NCBI GenBank assembly: GCA_964531455.1
Contig: CAZHFZ010000016.1
Span: 1 to 64,000 of the forward strand
Reading direction: 5' to 3'
Source of the DNA: Ga0077527 sp964531455
GTDB taxonomy: Bacteria > Pseudomonadota > Gammaproteobacteria > Burkholderiales > SG8-41
Length of the DNA stretch: 64,000 nucleotides
This document shows, piece by piece, positions 32,825-41,867 of the stretch (within the stretch, counting starts at the first letter, position 1; each line of letters begins with the position of its first letter). Under the pieces are notes generated by a model, which saw nothing but the letters and a program-made list of their open reading frames with translations, did not search any database and had not been told where the DNA came from. Position numbers and translations under genes: made by a program.

Positions 32825-33784
32825 TCAGAGCAGCATATCGATATGCGCGGCCATGCGTTTACGCATCGCCGCATCCGGCAGCAGGCCGCGGCCGGCGTCG
32901 AGATTGTCGAGCATGTATTCGACCTTGTCCGTGCCGGGAATTACTGCATTGACGGCACTGTGGCCCAGCAGATACTTCAGGAAAAACTGGCCCCAGGTCA
33001 CGGCGCCGAATTCCTTGGCAAAGTCAGGCAGGGTCTTGCCGCGTACGGCGCCGAACAGGCGGTTGCGCGCGAAGGGCAGGTTGCACAGCACTGCGGTGCC
33101 GGTGTCGGCTGCAGCAGCGAGCAGGCGGTCTTCGACGCTGCGTTCGGCCATTGAATAATTGACCTGGATGAAATCGATTTTTTCCTGTTGCATGATTTCG
33201 ATCAGGCGATCATTGGCGCGGGGCTGATCCTGCGAGTGGGTGACGCCGATGTAACGGAACTGGCCCTGCTGCTTCCATTCGCGCACGATGGCCAGTTGCG
33301 AGGCGACCATGGCGCGATCCAGGAAGCCGACGTTATGCATCTGCATCAAATCAAACTTTGGTGTACGCAGCCGCTGCTGCGATTCCTTCATCTGCGCGAC
33401 GAAGGCGCCGTTGTCGTTGGAGCGTACTTTGGTGGCGAGGAATACCCTGTCGCGCACTTTCATTTCGGTGAGCAGGTCGCCGACCACCGCCTCGGCGGAA
33501 CCGTAGGAGGGGGCGGTATCGATCAATCGCGCGCCGCCGGCGAGCAGGGTATTGATGACCTTGACGCGCTCGGCGCGTTGCGCGGCATCGTTGTGAATAT
33601 CAAAAATGATTGCGGTGCCGAGGCCGATGACCGGCAGCGCTTCTTTGGTTTTCGGGATCGGGCGGGTGAGCAGCGCTTGGGCTGTGTTTTGTGCCAGCGA
33701 TATGCCGGGCAGTGTGCTGGCGGCCACCCCGGCGGCCAGTGCCAGCATCTCGCGGCGTGTATATAAATTATTGATTTTATTCAT
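32825..33784 (-). CDS. Aldo/keto reductase with Tat signal, second copy
   Basis: A 319-residue protein with a twin-arginine signal (TRREMLALAAGVAASTLPG, then SLAQ). The tetrad is intact: Asp and Tyr in 'LIDTAPSYGSAE', Lys in 'FLATKVRSND', His in 'LMQMHNVGFL'. Its mature start 'LLTRPIPKTKEALPVIGLGT' parallels 'LITRPIPRSGERLPAIGLGT' of the gene at 28118-29041, so the two are paralogues. An AAGAGA sequence lies before the ATG. It is convergent with the ketopantoate-reductase-like gene. Confidence 0.88.
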   Translation of the reverse strand: MNKINNLYTRREMLALAAGVAASTLPGISLAQNTAQALLTRPIPKTKEALPVIGLGTAIIFDIHNDAAQRAERVKVINTLLAGGARLIDTAPSYGSAEAVVGDLLTEMKVRDRVFLATKVRSNDNGAFVAQMKESQQRLRTPKFDLMQMHNVGFLDRAMVASQLAIVREWKQQGQFRYIGVTHSQDQPRANDRLIEIMQQEKIDFIQVNYSMAERSVEDRLLAAAADTGTAVLCNLPFARNRLFGAVRGKTLPDFAKEFGAVTWGQFFLKYLLGHSAVNAVIPGTDKVEYMLDNLDAGRGLLPDAAMRKRMAAHIDMLL

Positions 33785-33795
33785 TAATTTATCTC

Positions 33796-35142
33796 TTATG
33801 GTTTGGGTTGTTGAATTTCAGCCGTGCGTTTTTCATGGGATCGGCCGAGTGTCAGTGCCAGCGCCAGCCAGCCGAGGGCGACGGGAACTGTGGCCAACGA
33901 GATGGCGTTGAGTTCCATGCCGAGGCTGCGTAGCGCGTGGAACAGCCAGCCGCTGGCGGCATCGCCGCCGCGGAACACCACGTTGTCGATTACGTACTTC
34001 GCTTTGTATTTTTCTTCGCGGCTGACCACGGTGAACAGCACTTCGCGCGCCGGGTTGGAGATGGCGAAATTCGCCGCGCGTTGCAAGGCCTGGAAGGCGA
34101 TCACCACCCATAGCATCGGCGTCAGCGCCAGCATCAGGAATCCACCGGCAAACACCAGCGGCAGGAATGCCGCTGCAGGGCCGGCGCCGAAGCGGCGGAT
34201 CAGTTTGCCGGTGGCGAGAAACTGCACGGTGATGGTCAGCAGGCTGACGGCCAGATCAATCTGCGCGAAGATCGCCGTGCGTTTATTGGGGTCGTCGGTC
34301 AGTGCCGACACGATGCTGGCCTGCTGAAAATAGAGGAAAGTTCCGGCGAGCGACAGCAGCGCAACCCACAAGGCAATGCCGGCGAGATAGGGCGAGCGCG
34401 CAACCATCATCAGTCCGGCAATCCAGCTGCCGCCGAGTGCGGCTTCGCGGGGCACTGCGGCCTCCGATGAAGGTGTTTCCGCCTTCAAGGTCTGTGCCGC
34501 GGATTCGAGTCGCATCGCGCACAACACCGCGAACTCCAGCAGCAGTGCGGCAATCAGCAGCAGATTGGCGCGGCCGATGGGTTCGGCCAGCCAGACCGCG
34601 ATGGTGGGGCCGAGCAGCGCGCCGGCAGAGCCGCCTGCGGCAATGAAGCCGAACAGGCGTTTGCCCTGTTCCGATGCGAACAGGTCGGACATGAAGGACC
34701 AGAACACCGATACCGCAAACAGGTTGAACACGCTGATCCAGACAAAGAACACCTTGGCGGTGTCGGTCATCGCGATTTTGAACGTGAGCAGCAGCCAGAA
34801 GATCAGGATGTTGGCGACAAAAAAGTGGTAGACCAGCGGAATGAAGCGGCGGCGCGGGATGCGCGCGACCATGGCGCCGAATACCGGAACCACGGCGAGC
34901 ATGACAACAAAGGTTGCCGTGAACAGCCAGGGCAGGTTGCGCACACCGCCGGCAATGCCCATCTCGTCGCGCACCGGGCGCAGCACGTAATAGGCTACCA
35001 GCAGGAAAAAGAAATAGGCGAACGACCACAGCAGGGCGCGCACCTCGGTTGGCCGTACGGCGACGACTCGCGTCAACCAATGTGGTTGGATTGTTGTGTT
35101 CACGAGGCGGATACGGTTGCCGACAGGGCGCAAAGCGCGCAA
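33796..35142 (-). CDS. MFS protein of the NTP/NDP exchanger-like group
   Basis: A 448-residue polytopic membrane protein. The sequence 'VRPTEVRALLWSFAYFFFLL' followed by 'AYYVLRPVRDEMGIAGGVRN' is characteristic of a bacterial family related to ATP/ADP translocases (Npt) and annotated as NTP/NDP exchange transporter or MFS. About 12 membrane segments are visible. In free-living bacteria the role is not known. The first about 15 residues may not be translated. Its stop is 12 bp from the start of the second Tat aldo/keto reductase, so they form an operon. Confidence 0.8.
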   Translation of the reverse strand: MRALRPVGNRIRLVNTTIQPHWLTRVVAVRPTEVRALLWSFAYFFFLLVAYYVLRPVRDEMGIAGGVRNLPWLFTATFVVMLAVVPVFGAMVARIPRRRFIPLVYHFFVANILIFWLLLTFKIAMTDTAKVFFVWISVFNLFAVSVFWSFMSDLFASEQGKRLFGFIAAGGSAGALLGPTIAVWLAEPIGRANLLLIAALLLEFAVLCAMRLESAAQTLKAETPSSEAAVPREAALGGSWIAGLMMVARSPYLAGIALWVALLSLAGTFLYFQQASIVSALTDDPNKRTAIFAQIDLAVSLLTITVQFLATGKLIRRFGAGPAAAFLPLVFAGGFLMLALTPMLWVVIAFQALQRAANFAISNPAREVLFTVVSREEKYKAKYVIDNVVFRGGDAASGWLFHALRSLGMELNAISLATVPVALGWLALALTLGRSHEKRTAEIQQPKP

Positions 35143-35373
35143 CGGCTATCGATTGAATTCATTGCGGAAACTCCTCGGTGATCGTCCGCTTTCGAGTCTA
35201 GCAGAAGCACAATTGCGGGCGTCCATTACGCCGCACTGATGGGTGGTTTGCCCCGCCGCACAGGAGGCGGCGCGTGGGGCGGTGGGTTACAATCACGGGA
35301 TAAAACGTGCACCGCCGGCCTGTGCCGCAGCTTATGCATTTCGAGCCCTGTTTGCCCCCCAGAGGAGATGACG

Positions 35374-36345
35374 ATGCGTGTCCTGCATTTCGCATTGCAT
35401 GGTGTTGCATTGGCCGTTTTGGCCGCTGCGGGCGTGGTATCCGCACAGGGCTATCCGGTCAAGCCGGTGCGCATCATTGTGCCCTTTGGCGCCGGTGGTC
35501 CCGCCGACGTCTACGCGCGATTCCTGGCGCAGCAGTTGAATCAGCCTCTGGGGCAGAATGTCGTCGTCGAGAACCGTCCCGGCGCAGGCTCGATCATCGG
35601 CACGGAAGTGGTGGCCAAGTCGCCCCCCGATGGTTATACGCTGTTGCTGATGTCGAATACGCATACCGTCAACGAGTCGCTGATTCTGAAAAAGCCGTTC
35701 ACGTTGATGAAGGATTTTGCCGCGGTGGCGCCGATCAATTACTCGGACCTGATCCTGGTCGTACATCCGTCGTTGCCGGTGCGCAGCGTCGGTGAACTGG
35801 TCAGGCTCGCCAAAGCCAGGGACCATGGTCTCAACTACGCGTCGTCAGGAAACGGCACGCCTTACCATATGGCCGGTGAGTATTTCAAATCGCTGATCAA
35901 GGCCGACATCGTGCATGTTCCGCACAAGGGCAGCGGCGAGGCGCGAACCAGCGTGCTCAGCGGCCAGGTCGAGATGATGTTTGATGCGGTGACGACGATG
36001 ACCACGCATGTGCGCGCCGGCAAGGTGCGCGCGCTGGCGACGACCGGCCTGAAACGCTCCAGGGTGACCCCGGAACTGCCGACGGTTTCCGAGGCCGGCG
36101 TCAAAGATTATGAGGCGACGATCTGGCTGGGCGTGATGGCGCCTGCACAGACGCCGCGGCCGGTGCTGGATCGCCTGAATGGCGAAATCACCAAGGTCAC
36201 CACGCGAACGGATACTGCCGCAAACTGGGAAAAGCAGGGCGCCGAGGCGATGGTGATGTCGGTTTCCGAGTTTGAAAAATACCTGAACCAGGACATTGCC
36301 AAGTGGGCGCATGTGGTCAAGGTATCCGGCGCCAAGCCGGATTGA
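35374..36345 (+). CDS. Bug/TctC tripartite tricarboxylate transporter receptor 1
   Basis: A 323-residue periplasmic solute-binding protein with signal peptide (LHFALHGVALAVLAAAGVVS, AQ). It has the Bug pattern 'YPVKPVRIIVPFGAGGPADV', 'VVVENRPGAGSIIG' and 'SPPDGYTLLLMSNTHTVNES'. These proteins bind carboxylates and deliver them to TctAB. The start at 35374 has AGAGGAG 8 bases upstream; an adjacent ATG at 35368 is an alternative. Two FAH-family hydrolase genes follow on the same strand, so the ligand is probably a breakdown substrate of theirs. The 230 bp before it are intergenic, divergent to the MFS gene. Confidence 0.92.
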   Translation: MRVLHFALHGVALAVLAAAGVVSAQGYPVKPVRIIVPFGAGGPADVYARFLAQQLNQPLGQNVVVENRPGAGSIIGTEVVAKSPPDGYTLLLMSNTHTVNESLILKKPFTLMKDFAAVAPINYSDLILVVHPSLPVRSVGELVRLAKARDHGLNYASSGNGTPYHMAGEYFKSLIKADIVHVPHKGSGEARTSVLSGQVEMMFDAVTTMTTHVRAGKVRALATTGLKRSRVTPELPTVSEAGVKDYEATIWLGVMAPAQTPRPVLDRLNGEITKVTTRTDTAANWEKQGAEAMVMSVSEFEKYLNQDIAKWAHVVKVSGAKPD

Positions 36346-36405
36346 TTGTGCATTGATGCGCCGTCTTGCGACGGCGGTTTTGATTGTTAACGAGGAGTGA
36401 ATTGA

Positions 36406-37293
36406 ATGCGTCTGGTGACTTTTTCCGATGCCCGGGGTGCACGTATCGGTGTGCATGACCAGGAGTCCAACACGATTGTCGACCTGTCGGCGTCAACCCG
36501 TTTACCGAAGGAGATGACCGCGTTTGTGGCGCTGGGCAAAAAAGGCCTGTCGCGCGCGCGCAAGGCCGTGAAAAGCGGCGAGGGTCGTATTCCGGTCACC
36601 GCCGTCAAGCTGCTGGCGCCGTTTCCCCGCCCGGCCAAGAATATCCTCTGCGTCGGCAAGAACTATCACGACCACGCCAAGGAGTTCCACAACAGCGGCT
36701 TTGATGCCAGTGCCGGCAAGGATGCCATTCCCGAAGTGCCGATCATGTTCACGAAGTGGCCGAATTCGGTGATCGGCCCCGGCGTGGCCATCCCCAGCGC
36801 CAACGATTACACCAATTCCGTTGACTATGAAGGCGAACTGACGGTGGTGATCGGCGAGGGCGGGCGCAACATTACGCAGAAAAATGCCTACAAGCATGTT
36901 TATGGCTACACCATCATCAACGATGTGACGGCACGCACACTGCAGAACCGCCACAAGCAATGGTTTCTCGGCAAGAGCCTCGACGGCTTCTGCCCGATGG
37001 GACCATGCATCGTCACTTCCGATGACATCAAGGATGTGACGCAGCTGAAACTGATCACCAAGGTCAATGGCGAAGTGCGGCAGAACGCCTATGTCAGCCA
37101 GCTGATATTCGACATTCCGCGCCTGATCGAGGATCTGTCGAAAGTGATGACGCTTGAACCGGGCGACCTGATTGCAACGGGCACCTGCGCCGGTGTCGGC
37201 ATCGGTTTCAATCCGCCGAAATACCTCAAGCCCGGTGACCATGTCGCCATCACCATCGAGCCGATCGGTACTCTGGAAAATCCGGTGGCCTGA
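36406..37293 (+). CDS. Fumarylacetoacetate hydrolase family protein 1
   Basis: A 295-residue enzyme with the FAH fold. Key blocks are 'ILCVGKNYHDHAKEF', 'IMFTKWPNSVIGPG', the metal ligands in 'SVDYEGELTVVIGEGGRN' (E-x-E) and 'VYGYTIINDVTARTLQ' (Asp). The family includes C-C hydrolases, decarboxylases and hydratases of aromatic and sugar-acid breakdown, for example ureidoglycolate lyase or 2-hydroxyhepta-2,4-diene-1,7-dioate isomerase. A GAGGAG site precedes the ATG. The stop shares a base with the next start (TGATG). Confidence 0.9.
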   Translation: MRLVTFSDARGARIGVHDQESNTIVDLSASTRLPKEMTAFVALGKKGLSRARKAVKSGEGRIPVTAVKLLAPFPRPAKNILCVGKNYHDHAKEFHNSGFDASAGKDAIPEVPIMFTKWPNSVIGPGVAIPSANDYTNSVDYEGELTVVIGEGGRNITQKNAYKHVYGYTIINDVTARTLQNRHKQWFLGKSLDGFCPMGPCIVTSDDIKDVTQLKLITKVNGEVRQNAYVSQLIFDIPRLIEDLSKVMTLEPGDLIATGTCAGVGIGFNPPKYLKPGDHVAITIEPIGTLENPVA

Positions 37294-38243
37294 TGCAATT
37301 CGTCCGTTACGAACGCAATGGCGCGCTGCGGCTGGGTGCGCTTGATGGCAACGATGTTGTTGATCTGCTGGATGCCGCGCCCAACGGCACGGCACCGGCC
37401 ATGCTCGCTGCTTTTTCCGACATGACGCTGCTGGTTGGGGCGGGCGATGCCGGGCTTGAAGCCGCCGGTGCTGCGCTGAAGGCCGCTTCCGCAGCAACGC
37501 GCACACCGCTGGCCAGAACGCGGCTGCGTGCGCCGATCGCCCCTTCGCTGATCCTGTGCAGCGGCGAGAACTACTGGGACCACCGCGAAGAAAAGCCCGA
37601 AGTGACGCGCAAGGACCCGGAGTTTTTCCTGAAAACCGGCCTCGGCGTGATCGGCACCGGCGACAATATCGTGCGCGATGAACGTGTGACCAAAAAGCTG
37701 GACTATGAAACCGAGATGCTGATCATCATCGGCAAACCCGGGCGGCATATTCCGGCGGCGAGGGCGCATGAACACATCTACGGGTATTCGGTGATGAATG
37801 ATGTCACTGCGCGCGACCGGCAGGTCACGCTGCGTCCCGATGGATCATCGGTTTACAACCTTGGCCCGGGCAAGAATTTTGATACCTGCGCGCCCATCGG
37901 TCCGGCCATCGTGACTGCCGACGAAGTGCCTGATCCGCAACAGTTGCAGCTGCGCACCTACGTCAACGGCGAGCTGCGTCAGAGCAATACCACGGGCAAG
38001 ATGATCTGGACCTGTGCGCAGTTGGTGGAATTTTTTTCGACCTTCGTGACGCTGCAGCCCGGCGTGATCATTTCGACCGGCACGCCCGGCGGCACCGCCT
38101 GGGGCAGCGATGCCGAACTCGGCGGCAAGAAGCCGATGCGCAAGGATGTGGTGACGGCGACGGGTTATCTGCAGCCGGGCGACGAAGTGGTGTGCGAGAT
38201 TGAAGGTGTGGGACGGCTGGTCAACCGGGTCGTTGCTGCCTGA
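37293..38243 (+). CDS. Fumarylacetoacetate hydrolase family protein 2
   Basis: A 316-residue FAH-family enzyme, translationally coupled to the previous one. Blocks: 'LILCSGENYWDHREEKPEV', 'FLKTGLGVIGTGDNI', metal ligands in 'KLDYETEMLIIIGKPG', and 'GYSVMNDVTARDRQ'. It is clearly diverged from its neighbour, so the pair may do consecutive steps (for example isomerase/decarboxylase) or form a mixed oligomer. Followed by the TctC-TctB-TctA genes. Confidence 0.9.
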   Translation: MQFVRYERNGALRLGALDGNDVVDLLDAAPNGTAPAMLAAFSDMTLLVGAGDAGLEAAGAALKAASAATRTPLARTRLRAPIAPSLILCSGENYWDHREEKPEVTRKDPEFFLKTGLGVIGTGDNIVRDERVTKKLDYETEMLIIIGKPGRHIPAARAHEHIYGYSVMNDVTARDRQVTLRPDGSSVYNLGPGKNFDTCAPIGPAIVTADEVPDPQQLQLRTYVNGELRQSNTTGKMIWTCAQLVEFFSTFVTLQPGVIISTGTPGGTAWGSDAELGGKKPMRKDVVTATGYLQPGDEVVCEIEGVGRLVNRVVAA

Positions 38244-38275
38244 CCCGGCACAAATCCAATGACGAGGAGGATTTC

Positions 38276-39244
38276 ATGATTAAACGCATTGTTTGTTCGG
38301 CATTCGCGGCGCTTGCTGCAGTCAGCGCGCAGGCGCAGGAGGTTTTTCCGGGGCGCGCGATATCGATGGTGGTGCCGTTTCCGCCGGGCGGCGTGGCTGA
38401 TGTCACTGGCCGCCCGACTGCAATTGCGCTGGAAAAGGTATTCAAGCAGCCGGTGTCGATTTCCAATCGCCCGGGCGCGGGCGGTGCTGTCGGCAATGCG
38501 GTGGTAGCCAATGCCAAGCCTGACGGGTACACGCTGCTGATGGCGCTGTCGAGCATTACGGTAATTCCTGAAGCTGACAAGCTGTTCAACCGCAAGCCTG
38601 CCTACACGCTGGACCAGCTGGCGCCGATTGCGCTGGTTTCCGCTGATCCGGTGATTCTGGTTGTCCATCCCTCATTGCCGGTGAAAACGGTCAAGGAGAT
38701 CATTGCGCTGGCGCGCAAACAGCCGGGTGAACTTTCCTATTCGTCTTCAGGCGTCTATGGCGCGTTGCACATGCCGATGGAAATGTTCCTGCATGCCGCT
38801 CAGCTGAAAATGCGCCATGTGCCGACGACCGGCGGTGGACCCGCGCTGACGCAACTGCTCGGCGGTCATGTCACCATGAGTGCCGGCGGCCCGGCTGCGA
38901 TCACTTCGCATGTCAATGCAGGGAAATTGCGTCCTATCGTGACCTGGGGCGCCGAGCGGCACCCGAATTACAAGGATGTGCCGACATTCAAGGAGCAGGG
39001 CCACGACATCGTTTATTACATCTGGGCCGGGCTTTTCGCGCCGGCGGCCACACCCGAACCGGTGATCAAGACTTTGCGTGACGGCGTACGCCAGGCCGTG
39101 AATGATGCGGATTTCAAGAGCCAGATGGCCAAGGTGAACTCGCCGATCAACTACCTCGACGCGCCGGACTTCGCCAAATATGTTGAAGCCGATTCAAAAC
39201 GTCTGGCTGCGGTGGTCAGGATCGTCGGAAAGGTAGGCCAGTAA
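38276..39244 (+). CDS. tctC: Bug/TctC receptor 2 (partner of TctBA)
   Basis: A 322-residue periplasmic binding protein with a short signal peptide (IKRIVCSAFAALAAVSAQAQ). Bug motifs: 'GRAISMVVPFPPGGVADVTG', 'VSISNRPGAGGAVGNAVV' and 'KPDGYTLLMALSSITVIPE'. GAGGAGG precedes the ATG. It is the first gene of a complete tctCBA set (gaps 3 bp and overlap 1 bp), so it is the receptor proper of this transporter. Confidence 0.93.
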   Translation: MIKRIVCSAFAALAAVSAQAQEVFPGRAISMVVPFPPGGVADVTGRPTAIALEKVFKQPVSISNRPGAGGAVGNAVVANAKPDGYTLLMALSSITVIPEADKLFNRKPAYTLDQLAPIALVSADPVILVVHPSLPVKTVKEIIALARKQPGELSYSSSGVYGALHMPMEMFLHAAQLKMRHVPTTGGGPALTQLLGGHVTMSAGGPAAITSHVNAGKLRPIVTWGAERHPNYKDVPTFKEQGHDIVYYIWAGLFAPAATPEPVIKTLRDGVRQAVNDADFKSQMAKVNSPINYLDAPDFAKYVEADSKRLAAVVRIVGKVGQ

Positions 39245-39247
39245 ATC

Positions 39248-39730
39248 ATGGCGGGTACAAAAGAGGCCGGACTGTTTGACGGCGGCGGTTTGCGCAGCGA
39301 TCAGGTTTCCGGCGTCGTTCTGTTTCTGCTGGCGCTGGTGATCATCTGGTTCAACCGGGAATTTCCGGTCGGAACCCTGGCCGACCCCGGTCCGGGTTAT
39401 GTGCCGTTGCTGCTGGCTTGCGCCATGGGCGGCATTGGTCTGCTGGTGGCTTTCCTGGGTTCACGAGCCGAGGCGATGTCCGCGATACGCTGGCCTGAAG
39501 GGATGCGGGCGCTGATCATTCTGGCGGCCTGTGTTGCGGCGACCTTTGCGCTGGAGCGTATCGGTTATCGTCTGACCACGGCGGCATTCCTGGTGTTCTT
39601 TCTGGGGGTGATCGAGCGCAAGAAACCGCTCGCGGTGGTGCTGGTTTCAGCCGGCTTCAGCCTCGGGTCATTTCATGTTGTCGGTGTATTGCTGAAAGTG
39701 CCGCTGCCCCGCGGACCCTGGGGTTTCTGA
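39248..39730 (+). CDS. tctB: Tripartite tricarboxylate transporter small subunit
   Basis: A 160-residue membrane protein with four hydrophobic segments and the TctB pattern 'FNREFPVGTLADPGPGYVPL' after the first segment. TctB is the small, poorly conserved membrane subunit that works with TctA and the receptor. It lies 3 bp after tctC and overlaps tctA by one base (TGATG). Confidence 0.92.
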   Translation: MAGTKEAGLFDGGGLRSDQVSGVVLFLLALVIIWFNREFPVGTLADPGPGYVPLLLACAMGGIGLLVAFLGSRAEAMSAIRWPEGMRALIILAACVAATFALERIGYRLTTAAFLVFFLGVIERKKPLAVVLVSAGFSLGSFHVVGVLLKVPLPRGPWGF

Positions 39731-41253
39731 TGCAGGAAACCTTCAACAGTCTGATGATGGGTTTCTCGGTGGCATTCCAGCCGGAAGTGCTGATGTATGC
39801 CTTTTTCGGCTGCATTATCGGTACGCTGGTCGGAATGATGCCGGGACTGGGCCCGCTTGCGGGAATCAGCCTGCTGCTGCCGGCCACGTTCGGACTCAAT
39901 CCGATCATTGCCATCGTGCTGCTGGCCGGTGTCTATTACGGTGCGATGTACGGCGGTTCGACGACATCGATCCTGATGCGCATTCCCGGCGAAGCGGCGT
40001 CGGTTATGACCTGCGTCGACGGTTATGCGATGACGCAACAGGGGCGGGCCGGCCCGGCACTGGCGATTGCTGCGATCGGTTCATTTTTTGCCGGCACCTT
40101 CGGTGTGATCGGATTGATGTTGATGGCGCCGACGCTGGCGTCGTTTGCGCTGCGTTTCGGTCCGCCGGAATACACGGCGCTGTTGCTGATGGGGCTTTTT
40201 GTGCTGGCCTATATGAGCGGCGGCTCCATGCTGAAGACGCTGGCGATGGCCGTGTTCGGCCTGTTGCTGGGCATGATCGGCATCGATGTGATGAGCGGTT
40301 ACACCCGGTTCAGTTTTGACATTGTTGAACTGGGGGACGGCGTCGGCATCGTGCCGGTGGCGGTCGGCCTGTTCGGCATTTCCGAGATCCTGCTGACGGC
40401 CGGTCAGGCGGATCCGCCGAAAGTGCAGCAGCCGACGCTGCGCCAACTGGTGCCGTCGAGAGAGGACCTCAGGCTGTCGGTCGGCCCGATTGCGCGCGGC
40501 AGCCTGCTCGGGTTCATGATCGGGATCATTCCGGGTTCGGCGCACATCATTTCGTCGTTTGTCTCTTATGGCATCGAGCGCCGCCTGTCGAAACACCCGG
40601 AGCGTTTCGGCAATGGCGCCATCGAAGGCGTGGCGGGGCCGGAGTCGGCGAACAATGCCGCGGCCACCGGCGCTTTTGTGCCGATGCTGGCGCTGGGCAT
40701 ACCGACCGGGCCGGTGACTGCGGTGATGCTGGCCGCCATCATGGTGCACGGCATATTGCCGGGACCGATGCTGATCCAGCAGCAGCCGGATTTGTTCTGG
40801 GGTTTTGTTGCGAGCATGTACGTCGGCAATGTCGTGCTGCTGGTGCTGAACCTGCCGATGGTCGGCCTGTTCGTGAACCTGCTGCGCATTCCCTACGCCT
40901 ATCTGTATCCGTGCATCCTTGCGTTTTGCATTCTCGGCTGCTATTCAGTGAGCAACAGCACGATGGATGTGTGGATCATGCTGTTGATGGGCGGCATCGG
41001 TTATGCGTTGCGTAAATTCGGTTACGACCTTGCGCCGGTGGCGCTGGGGCTGGTGCTCGGGCCGATGCTGGAATTGTCACTGCGGCAGTCGCTGGCAATG
41101 AGCGGCGGCAGTTACGGCATTTTCCTGGAGCGGCCGATTGCGGTGACGATGCTGGTATTGGGCTTGGTGCTGCTCGGATTGGCGTTGAAACCGCTGATAT
41201 TCAAGAGCAAGGACTGGCGTTCCAAGGTGGGCCTTGATGAGCCGGTTGATTGA
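39730..41253 (+). CDS. tctA: Tripartite tricarboxylate transporter large permease
   Basis: A 507-residue permease with 11-12 membrane segments. Typical TctA blocks are 'GCIIGTLVGMMPGLGPLAGI', 'YYGAMYGGSTTSILMRIPGE', and in the second half 'GPESANNAAATGAFVPMLAL' followed by GIPTGPVTAVML. It is the ion-coupled translocator of the system, and the two repeated halves with GxxPG motifs are visible. As the only TctA in the window it could also serve the other two TctC receptors. Confidence 0.95.
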   Translation: MQETFNSLMMGFSVAFQPEVLMYAFFGCIIGTLVGMMPGLGPLAGISLLLPATFGLNPIIAIVLLAGVYYGAMYGGSTTSILMRIPGEAASVMTCVDGYAMTQQGRAGPALAIAAIGSFFAGTFGVIGLMLMAPTLASFALRFGPPEYTALLLMGLFVLAYMSGGSMLKTLAMAVFGLLLGMIGIDVMSGYTRFSFDIVELGDGVGIVPVAVGLFGISEILLTAGQADPPKVQQPTLRQLVPSREDLRLSVGPIARGSLLGFMIGIIPGSAHIISSFVSYGIERRLSKHPERFGNGAIEGVAGPESANNAAATGAFVPMLALGIPTGPVTAVMLAAIMVHGILPGPMLIQQQPDLFWGFVASMYVGNVVLLVLNLPMVGLFVNLLRIPYAYLYPCILAFCILGCYSVSNSTMDVWIMLLMGGIGYALRKFGYDLAPVALGLVLGPMLELSLRQSLAMSGGSYGIFLERPIAVTMLVLGLVLLGLALKPLIFKSKDWRSKVGLDEPVD

Positions 41254-41297
41254 TGACCGAAGAGTTAACTTAAGTTTTTGATTATATTAACATAAAA

Positions 41298-41867
41298 ATG
41301 TTTTTACGGTATTTGTTTGCGGCGCTGCTGATGAGCGCTTCGCTTGCGCAGTCAGCAGATATGCCGCTGACTGGCGGGCCTTATGTGCCAACGCCCCAGA
41401 ATGTTGTCGATGAGATGCTGCGCATCGCCGGCGTCACCCGTAATGATTTCGTGATTGATCTCGGCTCCGGTGATGGCCGCATTGTCATTACGGCGGCGCG
41501 AAAGTACGGCGCACGCGGCCGTGGCTACGACATTGATCCCGAACTGGTGAACCGCAGCCGTGCGACCGCGCGCAAACTCGGGCTAGAGCCGCAGGTGGGC
41601 TTTGTCGAAGAAGACGTGCTCAAGGCCGACATTCGCGAGGCAACCGTGGTGACCTTGTACCTGCTGCCGGCAATGATGCATGAGTTGCGGGCCAAGCTGC
41701 TGCGCGAACTGAAGCCGGGTACGCGTATTGTTTCACACGACTTTGATTTCGGCGACTGGAAACCGGATCGGTCGGTGACCATTGAAATGGACGAGAAGTA
41801 CGGTATCACCGGGTCGTGGACTTCGACCATCCTTCTGTGGACGGTTCCGCAACCGGATGTGCGGTGA
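41298..41867 (+). CDS. Exported class I SAM methyltransferase-like protein
   Basis: A 189-residue protein. Residues 1-20 are a clear signal peptide (MFLRYLFAALLMSASLAQSA). The rest has SAM-binding motif I 'FVIDLGSGDGRIVITAARK', preceded by 'YVPTPQNVVDEMLRIAGV' and followed by 'ARGRGYDIDPELVNRSRATA'. Proteins of this layout are widespread in proteobacteria, but SAM is not known in the periplasm, so either the leader stays as an anchor or the domain has another role. Translation is coupled to the MFS gene that follows. Confidence 0.82.
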   Translation: MFLRYLFAALLMSASLAQSADMPLTGGPYVPTPQNVVDEMLRIAGVTRNDFVIDLGSGDGRIVITAARKYGARGRGYDIDPELVNRSRATARKLGLEPQVGFVEEDVLKADIREATVVTLYLLPAMMHELRAKLLRELKPGTRIVSHDFDFGDWKPDRSVTIEMDEKYGITGSWTSTILLWTVPQPDVR

